64,000 nt of DNA from Salvator merianae. Taxonomy: Eukaryota > Chordata > Lepidosauria > Squamata > Teiidae. Where the stretch lies: positions 55,838 to 119,837 of the forward strand of contig QVOM02000075.1 in the NCBI GenBank assembly GCA_003586115.2, read 5' to 3'. The notes beneath the pieces were generated by a model. The model did no database searches, had not been told where the DNA came from, and worked only from the letters and a program-made list of their open reading frames with translations. The position numbers and the translations under genes were made by a program. Positions 35,233-50,200 of this stretch are shown piece by piece (within the stretch, counting starts at the first letter, position 1; each line of letters starts with the position of its first letter).

Positions 35233-38200
35233 ACCCCCCGTTTCCAAACAGAAGAAGCCGGAGGTGCTTACCTACCTGGTTCCGCGTTTTGTGGGATTTC
35301 TGCAGCGAAACCCGCCACTGGTCGTACATCTTGATGCTCAGGTTGGCGCAGCCGTAGGCACTGCCGTGCTTGCGCATCCAGCCCAGGAACTGCTTCAGCT
35401 CCCGGCGCAGCGTGTTGTTGTGCTCGCCGCTCTTCGCCTCGCAGACGCCCGGCGCCCGGCCTGGGAGGTCGAGAAAGGGGGCAGGAAGGGTTACAGCGGC
35501 GGGGGTGGGGGCCGGTGGCTCTGGGCAGAGAGAGAGAGAGAGAGAGGGAACAGCCCCGCAACCAAACATGTGCCAGGGAGTTCCACAGGCGAATTGCGCC
35601 TGGCCGCTCATCTCAGTCAGAGCTTGCTGCTTTATGGGAAAAGCAAAAGGCCCTCCTGCTCACAGTCCCCGTAATTTTATTAGCTGTGGCCGGTGGTTCC
35701 CCGTGTTGCATCCGGAGCGGGCTGCTGCAGGGATCCTGTTCAGCAATATGCACCAGCCCCCCCAGCAGTAACCTAGTTCTGTTCCCCGTCTTGCTCTTTG
35801 GTGAGCCAAACAAAACCGTACAGTTGACGTGTGGGAGCTTTGGCGTTGGGAAAGGGCGTTCGGAGTGTTCCAAGTGCCCTTTGGGAAGGGGGAACCCTGG
35901 GAAGGCGCCCCCCCCCTGCAAAGCCAGGCCGGTGGTACGTGCTGGGAGGCACGGGCGCCAAATTGGGCTCCTCCTGGTCCAGGAGGGGGGGGCGAACACT
36001 GGCTTGCGAGGGGTGGGGGTGCTTGCAGGCCGAAGAGCTGCAAGTCCTCCCAGCTGGGAAATAACCAGACCTCTAGCCTGGCTGCAGAACAAGAAATCCA
36101 GGTGCCGGGCGTGCGTGGAGGTCACGAGCCCCCCCCGGGGCCCCCGGTTTCCTTCCCCAAAGGCGGCCCAGGTCCGCCTTTGGCACCGTGACATTTTCTC
36201 AAGGCGTCTGCTCGGATTTCTGGCTCGGAAGGGGGCCGCCGCGTCCCCTTGCTGGGGGCTGGAAGGATGCCCAGTCACCCCACCCGCCAAGAACCACCAC
36301 ACCTGGCGGGGAGGACGCGGGAGCTCCGCTTTCTGGACCCCCCCCCCCGGTTCTGCTGGCGCGTTCGGGGGGCTGCTCACCGTTGCGAGGGGTCGAGGCC
36401 GCGGTGGGGTTGCTCCAGTCGCTCCAGATGCCCGCCTTCTTGGAGCCGTAGATGCCAAAGGGGTTGCAGCGCACCCGGACGAAGTAGACGGTGCCAGGCC
36501 GCAGCCCCGCCAGCCGGCAGGAGGTCTGGTTCCCCACGTTGTCCACAATCTGTGGAGGGAAAAGGGGGGACGCCGCCGTTCTGTGCCGCAAGCGGGTTTT
36601 GCTTCTGGAGCCCCCGGAGCATTTCCGCTCCCGAGAGCCAGGGGCGTGCAGAACCCCGTTTTGAGAGCCAGACCGCGCGCAGCCAGAGATGCCCAGAAGC
36701 AACTGGTGGGCCACTCTCTGAGACGGGATGCTGGACCAGGTGGGCCGTGGCCTGATCCTGCAGGGCTCCCCTTAGGTTCTTAAGCAGAGCCAAAGCGCTT
36801 AGATGAAACCTTGAGCCGAAATGGGGTTTACCTTCCACTCCGAGCTATCCTCCACCCGGTACTGGATCTGATATTTGGCCTGGAAGAGGAAGTCCTTCAG
36901 GGCAGGGGGGGCGCTCCACCGGACGCTCAGCTGGTCCTCCAGGTCCCCCACCCGGTTTACGTGGACGTCGGAGGGCGGATCGGTTGTGACTGGGGGAACA
37001 GAGACAAAAGGGTGGTTAAATGGGGGGGGGGCGAGGAGGGGCGGATGCTGACATACACAGACATGGTGATTGAAAATAGCTGGAGGAGAGGTATTCTGAC
37101 ACCTTGGCCTGTGACCGCCAGCAGTTGTGGTTCCCAGGAGGACCTGCCCCGAATCCCTTCCCGAAAAGATTTCTTTTCTCAAACCAGTTTAAAGCAACCT
37201 GAAAGCGGCTCTTCCGAAACCATCGTCTGGGTCTGCTCTAAGTATCCGGGTGGAGGCGAAAATAAACCCCACATAGATTTCTAAACTGGGAGCGGCTCTG
37301 TGCCTATCAGCACTCCTGAATACTGACTTTCCAGTGGAAGAGAAAAGTCGCAGCCCTCTGTGTGTGGGTGCAGCAGGAAAGGGGTCTTTCTGCAAGCGAA
37401 TCTGATGCCCCAGGTGTACCCTTAAGCAGACCAGGGTCTGACTCTGCGCCCTTTCCTTTTTGCAATGGTTTGTCCTCGTTGCCGTGCGGAAAGACCCCGG
37501 ACTGGTGTTGCGCAATGCAAAACTACAGTCCTGGCGTGGTGCTCCTGTTACAGACGAAGCCAGGATGATGCCCACAATGGCCGTCCTTGCCTTTTATGGG
37601 GTTTCTGGGCTTCTTCCTAGAAACCTGTCCCACTGTCTTCCCCTGTCTCCCCGGCAAGCCTTTTGCAGCCCCCGTCTGCCTGCGCTCCTGGCCAACGCGT
37701 GCGAGTTTTGACCTTGGCGGGGGTCCAGCAGAAAGAAAAGAGGTTAAGAAGGAGCAGATGTTTGGAAAGAACCAGAGGAGGAGGGTGGTGGGGCGGGCGG
37801 TGAAAATCCCGGAGAAGTAACCTAATTAAATTAAGAGCAATTCCACTCACATATAATCTATTTCCTGCTTTCCCCCTCCTCTCTGAAAATGGAACTGATT
37901 TTCCTGGCTTTCTCTTGTCGGCGCTGCAAATGAAGTCATCCACTGGCTCCGGATAATGACGTCACAGCTGCAGGGCAGTGACGTCACGCGGCCGGGGTTG
38001 CGGCAAAGTTTGGAGCCCGGTTTGTACTTGCAGCAGGTGTCCGCACCAATTAAACTATCTCGTGCAGGGAGGAGCAAATTCTGCTTCACCAAGGGGGTTC
38101 GCCGAACCCTCGTGAAATAGGGTCGGGGGGCTAAGACCCTCCGCGGCGTCCAGGCAGCGCAAGAGGTTTCCTTACCCACATCCACAATGTCAAGCATCAC

Positions 38201-41200
38201 CACGTCAGACACAGCGATTCCCAGCCGGTTGGAGGCCTCTACCCAAATCTCGTAGGGTGTGAAGAGAGCCAGGTCCTTTGGGATGTGGCAGGAGTAAGGC
38301 CCGGCCGTGTGGTACTCCCGGCAAATATTGTCACGGCCGTACCACCTGCAAGAGAAGATGCGGGAATCTCTCTAGTACACCCCAGTTGACCCCTTCAGCT
38401 ACTCTTGCCCTCTTTCCAGAGCAAACAAGACCTGGTTTTGCCTCCTTCACCCTTGGTTGGAGGCAAATCCCGGTTGTGTTGATCCTAGCCCTAAAAGTCC
38501 TGTAGGACTTGGGACCACAATGACAGCTGGAAATCCTCTTGCCATATAATCCTTGCCCAGGCACTGAAATCGAGTTCTAAGGCTCCTCCCTGTGTTCTTT
38601 CTCTGACTGCTGCCAGGCAGGTAGTGATTATGGGCAGGACCTTCTCAGTAGTGGCTCCCCAGTTGCGGGACTCTGTTCCTAAAGAGGCACATCTGGTGCT
38701 CATTCGACTTGTTTCAGGCAACAGATTAAAAACCTGGTTGTTCTCTCAGGTATTTCATTTTAACTTAATGATTGATGGATAGATTGTTTATTATTGAGTG
38801 GTTCTGTTGACCGTATCAGACCATATCACAATATACAAAGTAAAAATATAAAAGCTATCATTATAAAAAATCATTATATGAGCTTATCGACTGTATGGGA
38901 ATTTGGTGAAAAGGAGAGAGCTCTCTGTGTGCGTGTTCTTATACAGTAGCACACAGTATAACATTGCTCCCTATTCTGTTTGTAAACATTGCTTTCTGTG
39001 TGTTACATTGCTATTCCTGTGTTTTTAAAAAGCTCTTTGCTTAAGTGCTTAAACCTGAACAATAACAATCCAACAGCAGTGCCAGTTCTACATTATTGTT
39101 GTTGTCAATATCTGTCAATCAGTGTATTATGGGCCAACAGAAACCAGGCCTAAGGGATGCAAACATTTATAGGAATTGTGGGAGGAATAAGACAAAATAT
39201 ATTATTACTGTTGTACATCTCTTTGGTGTTTTTAAAGGAAAGATGTCTGATAAATAAGGACACAGCTAGGGAATCAGCCTAGGAGTCTTTGGATGGGGGG
39301 ACACACACACATTCAAACCCCCTTGGAAAGGCACCCCTAATGGGAAACAGAACACCAGCTGGAGTAAGGTTCTTCGCTTCTTCTGCAGTGATGCTGATAG
39401 GAAGTTTTCTCTGAGCAGGGTGCCAGAAATACCTGGAGGGTACCAAGGGGCGACCTGCCCGGGGTTCTCCTACTGCCTGACATTTTAATTAAAAAGGGCT
39501 TAGATTCATTTGGGAGGGGGGTTGTCTGAGATGACACTGACAAGGAGCTAAATTTGACAAGGAGGCCCTGTGGCCAGAGTTCATAGACTCTGGATAACTG
39601 ATGCTTCCAGAGGACCAGAAAGAGCTCTTGACTCATAGCTGTGCTTCTGATAACTGGCTGTCTTGGGTCATTTTAAAACCCAAACGGTCAGAACGCCTTC
39701 ATGTTGATTGCAGGGTGACGCCTTACCTCAGTTTATACTTCAGCGTATAATTGGTGTGCAGGTGAGCTTCACCTTCCGTTCCAGGTATCCACCTACACGT
39801 GAGATCTTTTAGATTCTTTGACCAGCAGGAAATGTTTGTGGGTTTCTCTGGGGGCACTGAAACAGGAAAATATACAGATATATAGATATTTGTAACCGGA
39901 GCATGCTTTTACGCAAAGCACTGCAATTGTATAAGCTCATGAAAAGAACAGCCACTTTGTGTTTTTTCCCTTTAAAAGAAAATAAATGTCTCCCTCTTGG
40001 CAGCTATGAGCTATTTAAACCTTGCCCAGAGTACGCCCCTTGGGTAACAACCATCACGATAGAAAACTGCAAGCCGAAAGTTTTGCCGTTCCCAGCCAAA
40101 TTTTTCTATCTTTCTGAGGAGCTTGTTGAGAGAATCTTAAAAATAGCCTGTGATAAAAATCTTACAGATATTGATTTGGACATCTGTAATTCGGGAAAGC
40201 ATTGCCAAAATAGCTTTTTATGTCGGAAAATAGCCCCTTTCGGCTGTGAGGGTGTATCTTGCAATAAACTCCCAAGCCCAGATTTTTATTATTATTATTA
40301 TTATTAGCAAAAGTTATTGGAGTCTGAGACAGAAAAGAGAAGAGGTTTTGAAGCAGAAATGGCTACATTGAGCTAGAAGAAGAGACAGAGAACCCAGCAA
40401 GCTCTGTTTCCTGAAGTCCCACATGAAAGATTTAACTCTCCACGGCCTCCCTTTTGAGAGTAGTTTTGCAAGTATTTTACACTCCTGCAAGGTAGGCCAG
40501 GCTGAGAATCAGTGATGGTCCAAACTCAGGAGAACTTTTGTGGCTGACTGAGGATTCAAACTCCAGACATCTAATCCTGGGCCAATAGTCTAACCACTAC
40601 ACACTCCTCCCATTTTCCTTCTAAGGGGTTTTCCCTCCATTTATTGTGAGAGGTCTAGAATCTAAGAGGAACCCTGCTGGATCAGGCCATAAGCGCACCT
40701 AGTCCAGCCCCCTGTCCCACCCAACAGCCCACCAGTTGCTTCTGGGCATCTCAGGCGGAAGACAAAGGCAAAACCTTCACCTGTTCTCAGCTCCCTCTCT
40801 TTAGAAACATCCTGCCTGCCTCTCCAACCTGGGCATCCATTCTAGTGCCTATTGATACACCTGACCTCCGTGAGCCTGTCCAGTCCGTTCTTAAAGATGC
40901 TGTATTCCCGGGGTGGATTGCCTTATTTTGCACAGAAAACATGCCCGATACTGAAATTGGCTTGGGGCTCCTTTGAACCCCAAACATGCCCTTGAGGTGG
41001 AGATACAGAGCTTTGGTAGCACCACCAAACTTTCCAACATCTATCTCTCGGATTTAAGCTGTCAGGTCAGCGCCACCAACAATTCTGTGAGCCTTCTAGG
41101 CCATGATGGGTAGATAATGTGCGAGTATAAATATCTTGATTTTCCCTGAAAAGGCCTCCGTGTGTTGTCGGATGAGATCCGTGAGTCCTGTTGCCAGCTC

Positions 41201-44200
41201 ATACCAAACTGTTCTTGCCAGTGAGCAGTTTTATTGCTGCGTATCAGTGACAGCGGGATAAAGTGGCCCTTTTTGGCTGGAGTTCTGTACTCTGCTGATA
41301 TGGCCTGAAAATATCCTATAAACTGTGTGCAGACTGGTTCTCCCAGAACCTAATCTTACCTCCTCCCAGAGCATCACCCCAGAGTTAGAGGGGATGGAGG
41401 GTGCCTGGAGGATCCCCACCTTCCCAAACAGCCCACAGTCAGTGGAGGTGGGATTCTGACAAGGGGGAATTGTAGGAAGGAATGGAAAGGAGGTCCCCGT
41501 GAATGGGTCCGTCCGTCCGTCCGTCCGGCCTGGCCCTCTTCCCCTGCAGCCTTGTGTTCTAGCTCTCCCTTCAGCAAAGTAGCAAAGAGGGAAACAGATG
41601 GACCCGCGGAAGCTTTTGGGACATACGGCCCACATAGAGACAGGATCCGGCCAGGATTCCTCCGCTTTTCCTGCTGTGGCAGACCAGATTGTCCCCGGAC
41701 TGCTGCTGGGATCCATTCAGGTTTGAGAGGGTGATGCTGAGCGTGGTGGCGCTGAGGACCTTGTAGGCCTCCTCCGGGAGCCGCTGGCCGTTCAGGGTCC
41801 AGTAAAGGTCCTCGGCCCTCAGGGTCGAGCCGGCGTCGACCGAGCAGTTGGCCGTGAGCGACGACCCTATGAGGAGGGTTTGGTCTTGGGGCGTAATCAC
41901 AGCCGGGTCTGCAGTGGGAGAGAAAAAGAAAATGGCAGTCCGGGGTCTTTTTCCCCCATTGCTCAGAGCTGCATCAGGGTTAAGAGTAGAATATGCCTGC
42001 CGCCTCAGGGTGGGGGGGCGTTTCTCCACCCCGCCCTGGGAGTCTTTTCTGCAAGATAGACTCTTCATTTCTGCCAAGTTCCTCTGGGACCTCACTGGAG
42101 TGACTTTCAGTCATCCCTGTGGGCATGCCGGTGAAATCCTGTCACCCATACATGCACGCCCTCTCACATAATCAAAGACCTGCACAGCTGGAAGAGAGCG
42201 AAGACCAGGGTTTCTCTCTGGCAAGAAAAGATACACTGCCTCTATGAATGGAGGCTCAGCTTATTCTGCCCCCCCCCCCCGCGCTAGGTTCTCACAGAGG
42301 TCTTTGCCCTGTGGCAAAGGTGACCAAACGGAAGGAGTGCTCATAGATTTTGGGATGGATGAGGCCCCTAAAGGACTACTCTGGGGTTGTCAGGAAAGAA
42401 AAGGGATTTCCAGATCCCGGAGAACGGTCTGTACTGGCCGAGGCTCAAGTTGTGGAGCTGGCCCTGAGCTTTTCTCTCTTGCCACCAGGTGGCGCTGCCC
42501 AGCATAGCTTTCCCCTGGGGGCAGGTCCTGAAATCTGATTTCTGCCCTTCTCACAGCCGTAGGGCAGGTAGAGGTTAATAAGGGACCTACTTGAGCCCAG
42601 CAGGGGAGTAGGAATATATCCACAACACTTTGGGGGGGCTTCTTCGTGGAGGTGACCCGTGCCGGAGGGAGAGAAGCTCCAGATGTGCTTTCCTCCTTTT
42701 GCAGCAGAAGAGCTTAAACCCTGGGTAGGCTCCGGAAATGTTCTGCTCCGGAATCGGTCGGTCCTCAGCCCAGACTTTGGCCCTGGGCTTGTTATCTTGC
42801 CCCCTTGAACCCCTCTTCAGTCCTTCAGGCTGGGAGCAAACTTTCTGCAGGTCTAATTGACCCTTTGGCTTGGAGGAAACAAGGATAAGGCCTCAACATC
42901 TGCTCCCACTCAGCCGAAGGCCGATCGAATATGAAGCTAATTGGCTTTGGTCTGCGGAGATTTCTGAGGGCCAGGAGAAATTCCGCCGCGCTTTGTGTTT
43001 CTTTAATCAGCAAACTGGTTCCAAAGGGGGTGCCCAGTGCCTTGTTTCTGAGGTCCCGTTGCTCTTTGGTTGACATGTTATTGCAGGCGACAAATAGCTG
43101 AACAGGAAAGTCTTGGAAAAAGGAGTAGGGGGGAGAAAGCAGCCTTCTCTGTCTGCCCCTTACTTTAAAGGTGAAGGTACCACTTCGGGGCACATCTCTG
43201 TGTGGTTTTCTTGGCAAAAGCTCAGAAGTGATCTCCTGGTGGTCTCCCATCCAAGAATTAATCAGACCCAGTCTTCTTTAGCTTCAGGATCAGACGGGAT
43301 TGCCAATCACGGCCTTCAGTTGCTGAGCTTGAAAAATCCTTTTCCTATTTTCCTTTTTAATTTTTATAAGCTTTATTGAATAAAAACAAATACATTTCAT
43401 AACAATAGTTTGACAGTGTTGCTACATGAGCAAACATTTCTACAAAATCAGCACCAGACCGAGGGAATTATGCACCACAAATAAGTTCCAAATTGCACAG
43501 GCTTTAAAATATCCATTTTAATAAACACATATTTTCTGGTATATTAATTACATCTCAGTTCTCAGTCTCTAGGTTTCTGCATAAACATCTTTAATTCCAT
43601 CTCCCGCCAGTTTCTTTTTTTTTTTGTAAGGTAATATATCCATTGATCATTATCTTCCAGATTTTAGTGAACCAATTCTCACGGGTTAATCCTTCTAAAA
43701 ACTTCCGCTCCTTTTTTGTTCCTTTTTGGTGATGTTATTGTGAAGAATTCGTGGAGTAGTTAAGTTTGGGGATTTAATGCTGTTCATCTCTGAAATACTC
43801 CATTCAATTCCTGTTCTTGGTTTTTGAAACAACCACCACGTAAGGAAATATGGAGGAGATTTTTGCCAATACCTCCAACAGCTAGTATCCATTGTTTTAG
43901 CCCCTGCTTATAAATTTTGGAGTGAACAGAGGAGGAGGAGGAGGAGCAGGAGGGAATCTGTCCTTGTATCTGATTATTTCAAAATCTCTGTAGAGTCTTC
44001 CTGTGCTCCAGTCATGCTGCAACCTTAGACGTCAGCAGTAATAAATGTCCTTTCATCAGGACATTTTTAATGAAGCGTCTAGAAGGCAGATTATGTGCCT
44101 GTTCTAGATGGGGGAAGAAAGAAAGGCATCTAAGGTGGAGAGAAAGTCTAGTTGCATTTGCATTAGTGATGGACCTGCAGAAGCCTGCAAAATCCATACG

Positions 44201-47200
44201 TGATGGCTGGATATTCATTTGGAATGTGACATCCTGTCAGCTTGGGTTTAACTTAAAAGTTCATGAGCGTAAAACCTCTGGCAGAGGAAAGCAAAGAAGT
44301 GGGGTGTCCCAGCTGCCTTTGGGCTGGGCGGAGCCAAATTTAGGATGGTTACGGTATGGAGCATCCAACCTAGCAATTACGGGAGCAGTTGGAGGTTGCC
44401 CCTATACCACAGGGTCCCCAAAAGGTAAAATAAACCCAAGGCATTTATGCACATCCTTACAACCTCGCTGCCATTCAACAGGCACGGTCCCTCGTGTCGA
44501 CTGTGGACCAGAAGTTTCTCTGGAGCCACAACACGTGTGGACAATGGGCTCCCATAATCACACCTCAGCACTGTGGCTCTGGCGTTGCCAGGGGTGGTCG
44601 CCATCCAGTTTTTTCTTAAATAAGTTTATGGGATTTGCTGAGACGAAGCAGTGGGATGGATTTGGGCAGCATTCTGTGGACCCAAGAGAAAAACTTGCAA
44701 GCGTGAGCAGCCCCCATCCCATAATAAATGCAAGTTTTGCGCCCCTATGGCTTTTCACTGTGCAGGCAGAGGGAAACCCATTCAGCTTAAGGGTTTTGTT
44801 GTTTCCTCCAGGTTCCCAGTCCCTTCCCACAGCCTTAAACATGTGTTTAAAACATGGAAGGTGTGAATTTTTTAAATTGGAGAGAAAAACCTTTTGGGGG
44901 AAGCGGGGAGAGAGAGAGAGAGAGAGAATCTGGAGTGTGCTGCTCCATTTATACCTGTAACAAGGTTTTTTTTTTTTTTTTCCTGTTTTAAATTGCTTTC
45001 TCCTTCCTGTTGGTTCTTTCCTTTACTGATCAGGTGTTAAGTAATAGTGGAAAGTGAAACCAGATTTCCAAGGTGTCAGAAAATCTTTTGAGCGGGCGGG
45101 GTTTATTGCTTTTCTTTTTATTATTGGCGTTTTAAACAGCTGGAGAAGAAAGGGAGACACGCAAGGGAGAGATGATAAAAGGGAGCTGAAATTGCAAGTT
45201 CTCTCCCTCCTCTGGTGCTGGGGCTGCCCTCCTCTCCGAGATGCAATTTTAAAAATAATAACAATGATAATTGTCTGGAAGACGCCAGACTTCGAGGTGG
45301 GAGGCAAACCTGAAAACAGACGCGTCGGCTTGGTGCTGGCCGTGGAAAGAATGAAAAGGCGGAATGAGTTTGTGCGTTCGGTTGCAGAAATCCGCAGCAA
45401 TATGGCTCACGTAATTCAGCAGAGCCCCTGGTGCAGATTTTGCCAGGGCTGGAGATAGATGGCTGCTTTTTATGGGCTTTGACAAAGCCGGGAAGGTAGG
45501 AATAGAATGATAAATAGATCCTGCAAATAAAATCCAGAGCGCAGGGAAGAGGAAAGGGTCAGAATTTTGAAAAAGTGTTAAGATGACAGATGTGGAAACT
45601 CTAATAATAGCCAAGCAACGGAAAATACAGCAACTGTAAGAATGTATGAAGCATAAGAATGAAAATAGCCCATCCATCTAATCCAGGAGCTGTTCTCCAG
45701 TGGCCAAACCATGGGATAAGGAAGCCAATAAGCGAGGCAGGAGCACAAGAACCTTCCTTGTGCACCATCTCCCAGCAGAAGTTTAGCAAGTGTGCTGCTA
45801 GTTGGAATCAGCGGCCGTATCATCCAGCCACTGGTTCTCCAGCAGCCAGTCCAGTGCATAGGACATAGTGTGCATGACACTTTGTCTCAGCTTGCCTCAT
45901 TACTCGGGGGGTTGGTCCATTCCTTGCTTCACAGTGTTCTGTCTTCTTCCCAAATACAGCGATATCATCCAGATACCAAAATGCTTCTTGCGAGGTCTGG
46001 GGAGCGCTCTAACGCAAGTTGCCCCTTCTGCAACTTGGTAGTTCCTCTCCAGAAAACTACTGAATTGTGCAAGTCCTCAGAGTGATCTTTCTGTCCTGGC
46101 AATCTCGGTGAGAACATGGTTAAACAGAACGTAGTTTTGCGCTACACGAGGGAAGACATATTTTATCCCTCGCTCGCTCATGCAAGAGGAAGTACTCAAG
46201 TACTCAATCCATTGACTTCCCATGAGACGGCTCAGAACGTGAATATACCTACATCATAGCTGTTTATCACCATTATTCACTCTTCCAGCTGCGATTCCTT
46301 GAGGAACTGAATTCAAATCTTGCAAGCACTTTAAGGGTTTCTTTTCCTCTCTTGTAAAAAAGAAGGAATGAGAAAGCAGCTGCCGCCGCCGTCACCAAAA
46401 ATATGTCAGGGGAGAATTCCCTCTAAATGAATGAATCTATAAAACAGGGTCAAAATAATTATATATCTTGAGCCTTGTGTTTACTTAAATGGAAATGTCG
46501 TTGATCCTGAGGGATGTTATTAATGAGCCTCTTTTATTAGTTCAGATTTTACTACGCTCACGTGGTCCTTTTTGGGGAAAAATGCTGAGCAAAGCAACAA
46601 GGTTTGAGAATAGGGTAAAAATCACAAACCAGGGAGTCTAGAAAGAATGGTAGTAGATTTCAGTAGGTCTTGCTGGATCAGGCCACGGCCCATCTAGTCC
46701 AGAATCCCATCTCACACACCAATTGCTTCTGGGCATCTCCAGCAGAAGACGAAGACAAAACCTTCACCTGCTCTCCACTCCCTGCAAATGGCCTTCAGAG
46801 GCATCCTGCCTGTCTCTCCAACCTGGAGCTGGTACCTCGCCCTCCATGAATCTGTCCAAGATTTATTCCAGGGCATTCAGAACCCTATCTTTCTGACTTA
46901 TCCATATTATGGGGAAGGCTTTCCCTTTTCCCCTCCCAAGCCAAAGAAAGTGAGGCAGGGTTATTTTGCGTAATCCTTTTTCCTCTTCTAGCAAGGTGGG
47001 GGGGAGAGGTCATAAGAAAAACTGCAAAGTAATTAGTCTGAATTTTCTCTCCACACCTGTAGCTTCCCAAGCATGCAAAAATGCACCCTGCTGGATTCTA
47101 CAGGGATTCCCCAGGGCTCCGGGAAGCCAAGCTGGTTCCATCGAGCTATGGGGGTTTGGCTGAGTTCGTTCATTATGGCTTTCCGACCCCAGCGGAGCGA

Positions 47201-50200
47201 AAGCTGTTCTTCCGAACCAGGCCAGGTGTTTCGAGACTTAATTCCCAGGCTGAGGGATTGTGGAGCCGAGGTGACCGGACTGTTGACTTCCTATTTCCAG
47301 GGAATTGCAACACAATTGAGGGACAGCCAGGGAATACTCAACCGTGACAGAAGCCCATTTGAACACCTTGCTAATTAAATGCTGAGAGGTGCCAAAGCAG
47401 ATAAGGCCATCCAGAGTTCAACTTCAGCCTGCAGGAAGAGAGCATCTTTATTCCCGTCAACTGAAACGGAAGAAATCAGCAGCACCCACAGGGTGACATT
47501 TTAGGAACAGGTTACCTGTCTTGGTCTACGGTTAGGAAGATCTCACTTGCATTCTGTCTCAGTTGTGGTCTTTGCTGCTCTTCCAGCCCACCTCAAAGGG
47601 CTGTTGTGAGGGTCAGAGAGGGGGCAAATAACTTCCTGTATACATCTTGCTGTATTTCCTCCTCCTCACCCCACTGTCAAAGGAGACTGTATCCTGGTGG
47701 GGCAGAGACTTTTTCCTACTCTCTCACTGTGCAGACCTCTTTCGCTGAGCACGGTGTCCTAACCTTAACAAAGGTTTACGATCTTTCTGAATAATAGGAA
47801 ACTTCCAAAATTTATCATTTTTTCTGATGCTCCTGTAAGCAACCATGGTGAAATGACTCCGGAGCTAAAGCAGTGAGCAAGTAATCTTTTCTCTTAATTC
47901 TCCAGCGTGCAATTCAACGGCTGATGCAGGTTCTTGGACCCAGGTGTGCTCTTTAGGCTTGGGTTTCCCTCGTAAGTGTGAAGGAAATGTTTTCTTAAGG
48001 CAAGCTATTCAGCACAGCGGCAGGCGTTATTTTTGGCCTGGTTGAGTATCGTGCACTCTTGCAAAACGAAATCCAAAAAGCGCAAAGGATCACCTCCGGT
48101 CCTCGCACAAAATTTCTCACCCTCAAAAGGAACCCTTAACTTCCTGTTGTAGGGGTGTAACTGCAGGAAAAAACGCGCCTGGACACCTCTCTCCTCCCAT
48201 CCTGGGGAAACAGACAAACCTCGCTATAGGAATGAAAGACTAATTTTGTGTTTACAACACCCGAAGGGGTGGAAGAGTGCGGAAACTTGTTGAAATCCAC
48301 TTTCTCTTTGGCTGTGTGAAAACATATGTCTGCGATTTCTGCAAGAAGTTTGCTCACACACCCCCTTCACCCCCAGCCAAACAAAGGTCAGACTTTGCCG
48401 TCGCCTCCCCTGCCACAAACAAGTCAAACTGAGATGCGTTTCCCCCTACAAATTTCCATGCCAGGAGCCTTTAAAAAATAATAATAATAAAGGCAAGCCC
48501 TCCAGTGAAATTTCGGTTGTTTAGTTTCACCCATAAACGTGCCCTGACAAACTTTAACCTGGCGAAATTCCTAGTCTTGGGCAGGAAGGAATGTATAAAG
48601 TTATGGAGTCTTTTCTTTCGTTCCCAATCTTTGCTGCAGTTCGAGGAGGCAAGAATTTGCCACAGAAACCCTCTTTGTGCAAGATTTCTTCTTCAGAGAA
48701 AACACTGTGAAGTTAGGCTGAACGGTGGAAAATTGAATGGTGCTTTCCTGCCATGAGCAAGATGAATCAGAGACACTTCCAAATTTCTCTTCCCCAGCTA
48801 GCTGCACGGACTGGATTATGAATGATAGCATGAGTTTTGGCATGGCCTAGGCACACACCTACTTTTTCCTTCTGTTATTTGTGTGCCAAGGGAAATCTTT
48901 TCTTTTTAATTTTTCCCTTTGAAGGGCCTTTTTGCACGGATGTCTGCACGTTTTCTCTGATGAATTTGCACAAATGTGGAAAGGAATATCATTTCTCTCA
49001 TTCAGGCAACCCCACTTGCCTCAATGCTTAAACACAGACGCTCAGGGCATTTCCAAATGCAATAAAATCACCCCCAAACGAACGGTAATAGAAGAGGGGA
49101 AACACCCCTTTAAAACAGCAGATTGGAGGGTGGGGGGAGGCTGTTTAGGAGAAGGTTGCCCAGGTAAGCAGAACATTTTTGGTTGCTTCCTAAAAGCACA
49201 GATAATGCACATGCTATCCATTAGTTGTACACATGAAATATAAATGCATAGAGAGAAAATGAGAGTGTAAATGTATACATCTCAGTCAAGTGAGAACTTG
49301 CAGAAATGCGTTTGCCGCCTTTGTATGCATACACTGAACTTGGGAGGAAGTCAGATAAAATCTGACTCAGGGGCAGAACCCAAAATGATTAAAGAAAAAG
49401 AAAAATTAGGTGTGGGGTAACCCTCACCCGGCCCCAAATACTTCTCTTTCTTTTCCCTTAATTTGCCCCTTCTGTAATCCTGCATCCTATTTGCTTCTAC
49501 TTTCTGTTCTAACTCCTATTAAAGAAGGGCTGGAACAACAGATTAGACTTTCTGTGGTTCCATCTGGAACAGGTTGTCTTCTTTCTTCCTGACTTCTACG
49601 TGCGAAGGTAGCAGTGTAAATTGGCTGGTATTCTTCCAAGGGGTTATGGAGACACTGATTCTCCCTTTTCTATCAGGGCAGAAGTAAGCAAGTTAGGTAT
49701 TCTTGCCGTGGGAGAGATACTTTACTGGTCTTTAAGAAAAATATTCCAGGAACTATGGCATATGGATTCTTTATTGCCTTAAACATAAATTTATATTTAA
49801 AACTGTGTGGGTTTGTTTACACATTGCATCAGTGTATTTCCACCTGTTGGCTTGGAGGAAAGGCAAGGCTGATGGGTTAACTCTAAGTGTTGCAAAAGTC
49901 CTCGAGCCAAATAAAACAGGAAGATTTCTCTGTTGCCTTTTGCATTTCTGGAAGCCTTTCTGTTGCAGACAGGAATGGAGGAAAGCAACCCTTTTGCTTT
50001 CTGTGGAATTTAGGATGGAAAATGAGGTGCAAACAGTTGTGTAAATGGACAACAATTTGGAAGTTCATTGCAAGTTTTGTTGATGTGTGAATGCAAGAGG
50101 GAAGGAGTGATTTTTCCCCCAATGGAAAATTATTTTAAGACTCCCCCCTGCCCCCTGCCTCATGGATAGAAGAGAACGATTTTTCCCAAAGCCAAGAATT

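Noticed and set aside
35515..36783. A 422-codon open frame antisense to CRLF1 exon 6
   Set aside because: It covers CRLF1 intron and exon sequence in GC-rich DNA, includes an interspersed repeat, and has low-complexity composition. No protein family is recognisable.
44070..44960. A 296-codon open frame in CRLF1 intron 1
   Set aside because: It begins in repeat-like sequence, has no recognisable domain, and ends in a (GA)n run. It has no splice or poly(A) context and is most likely a chance frame.
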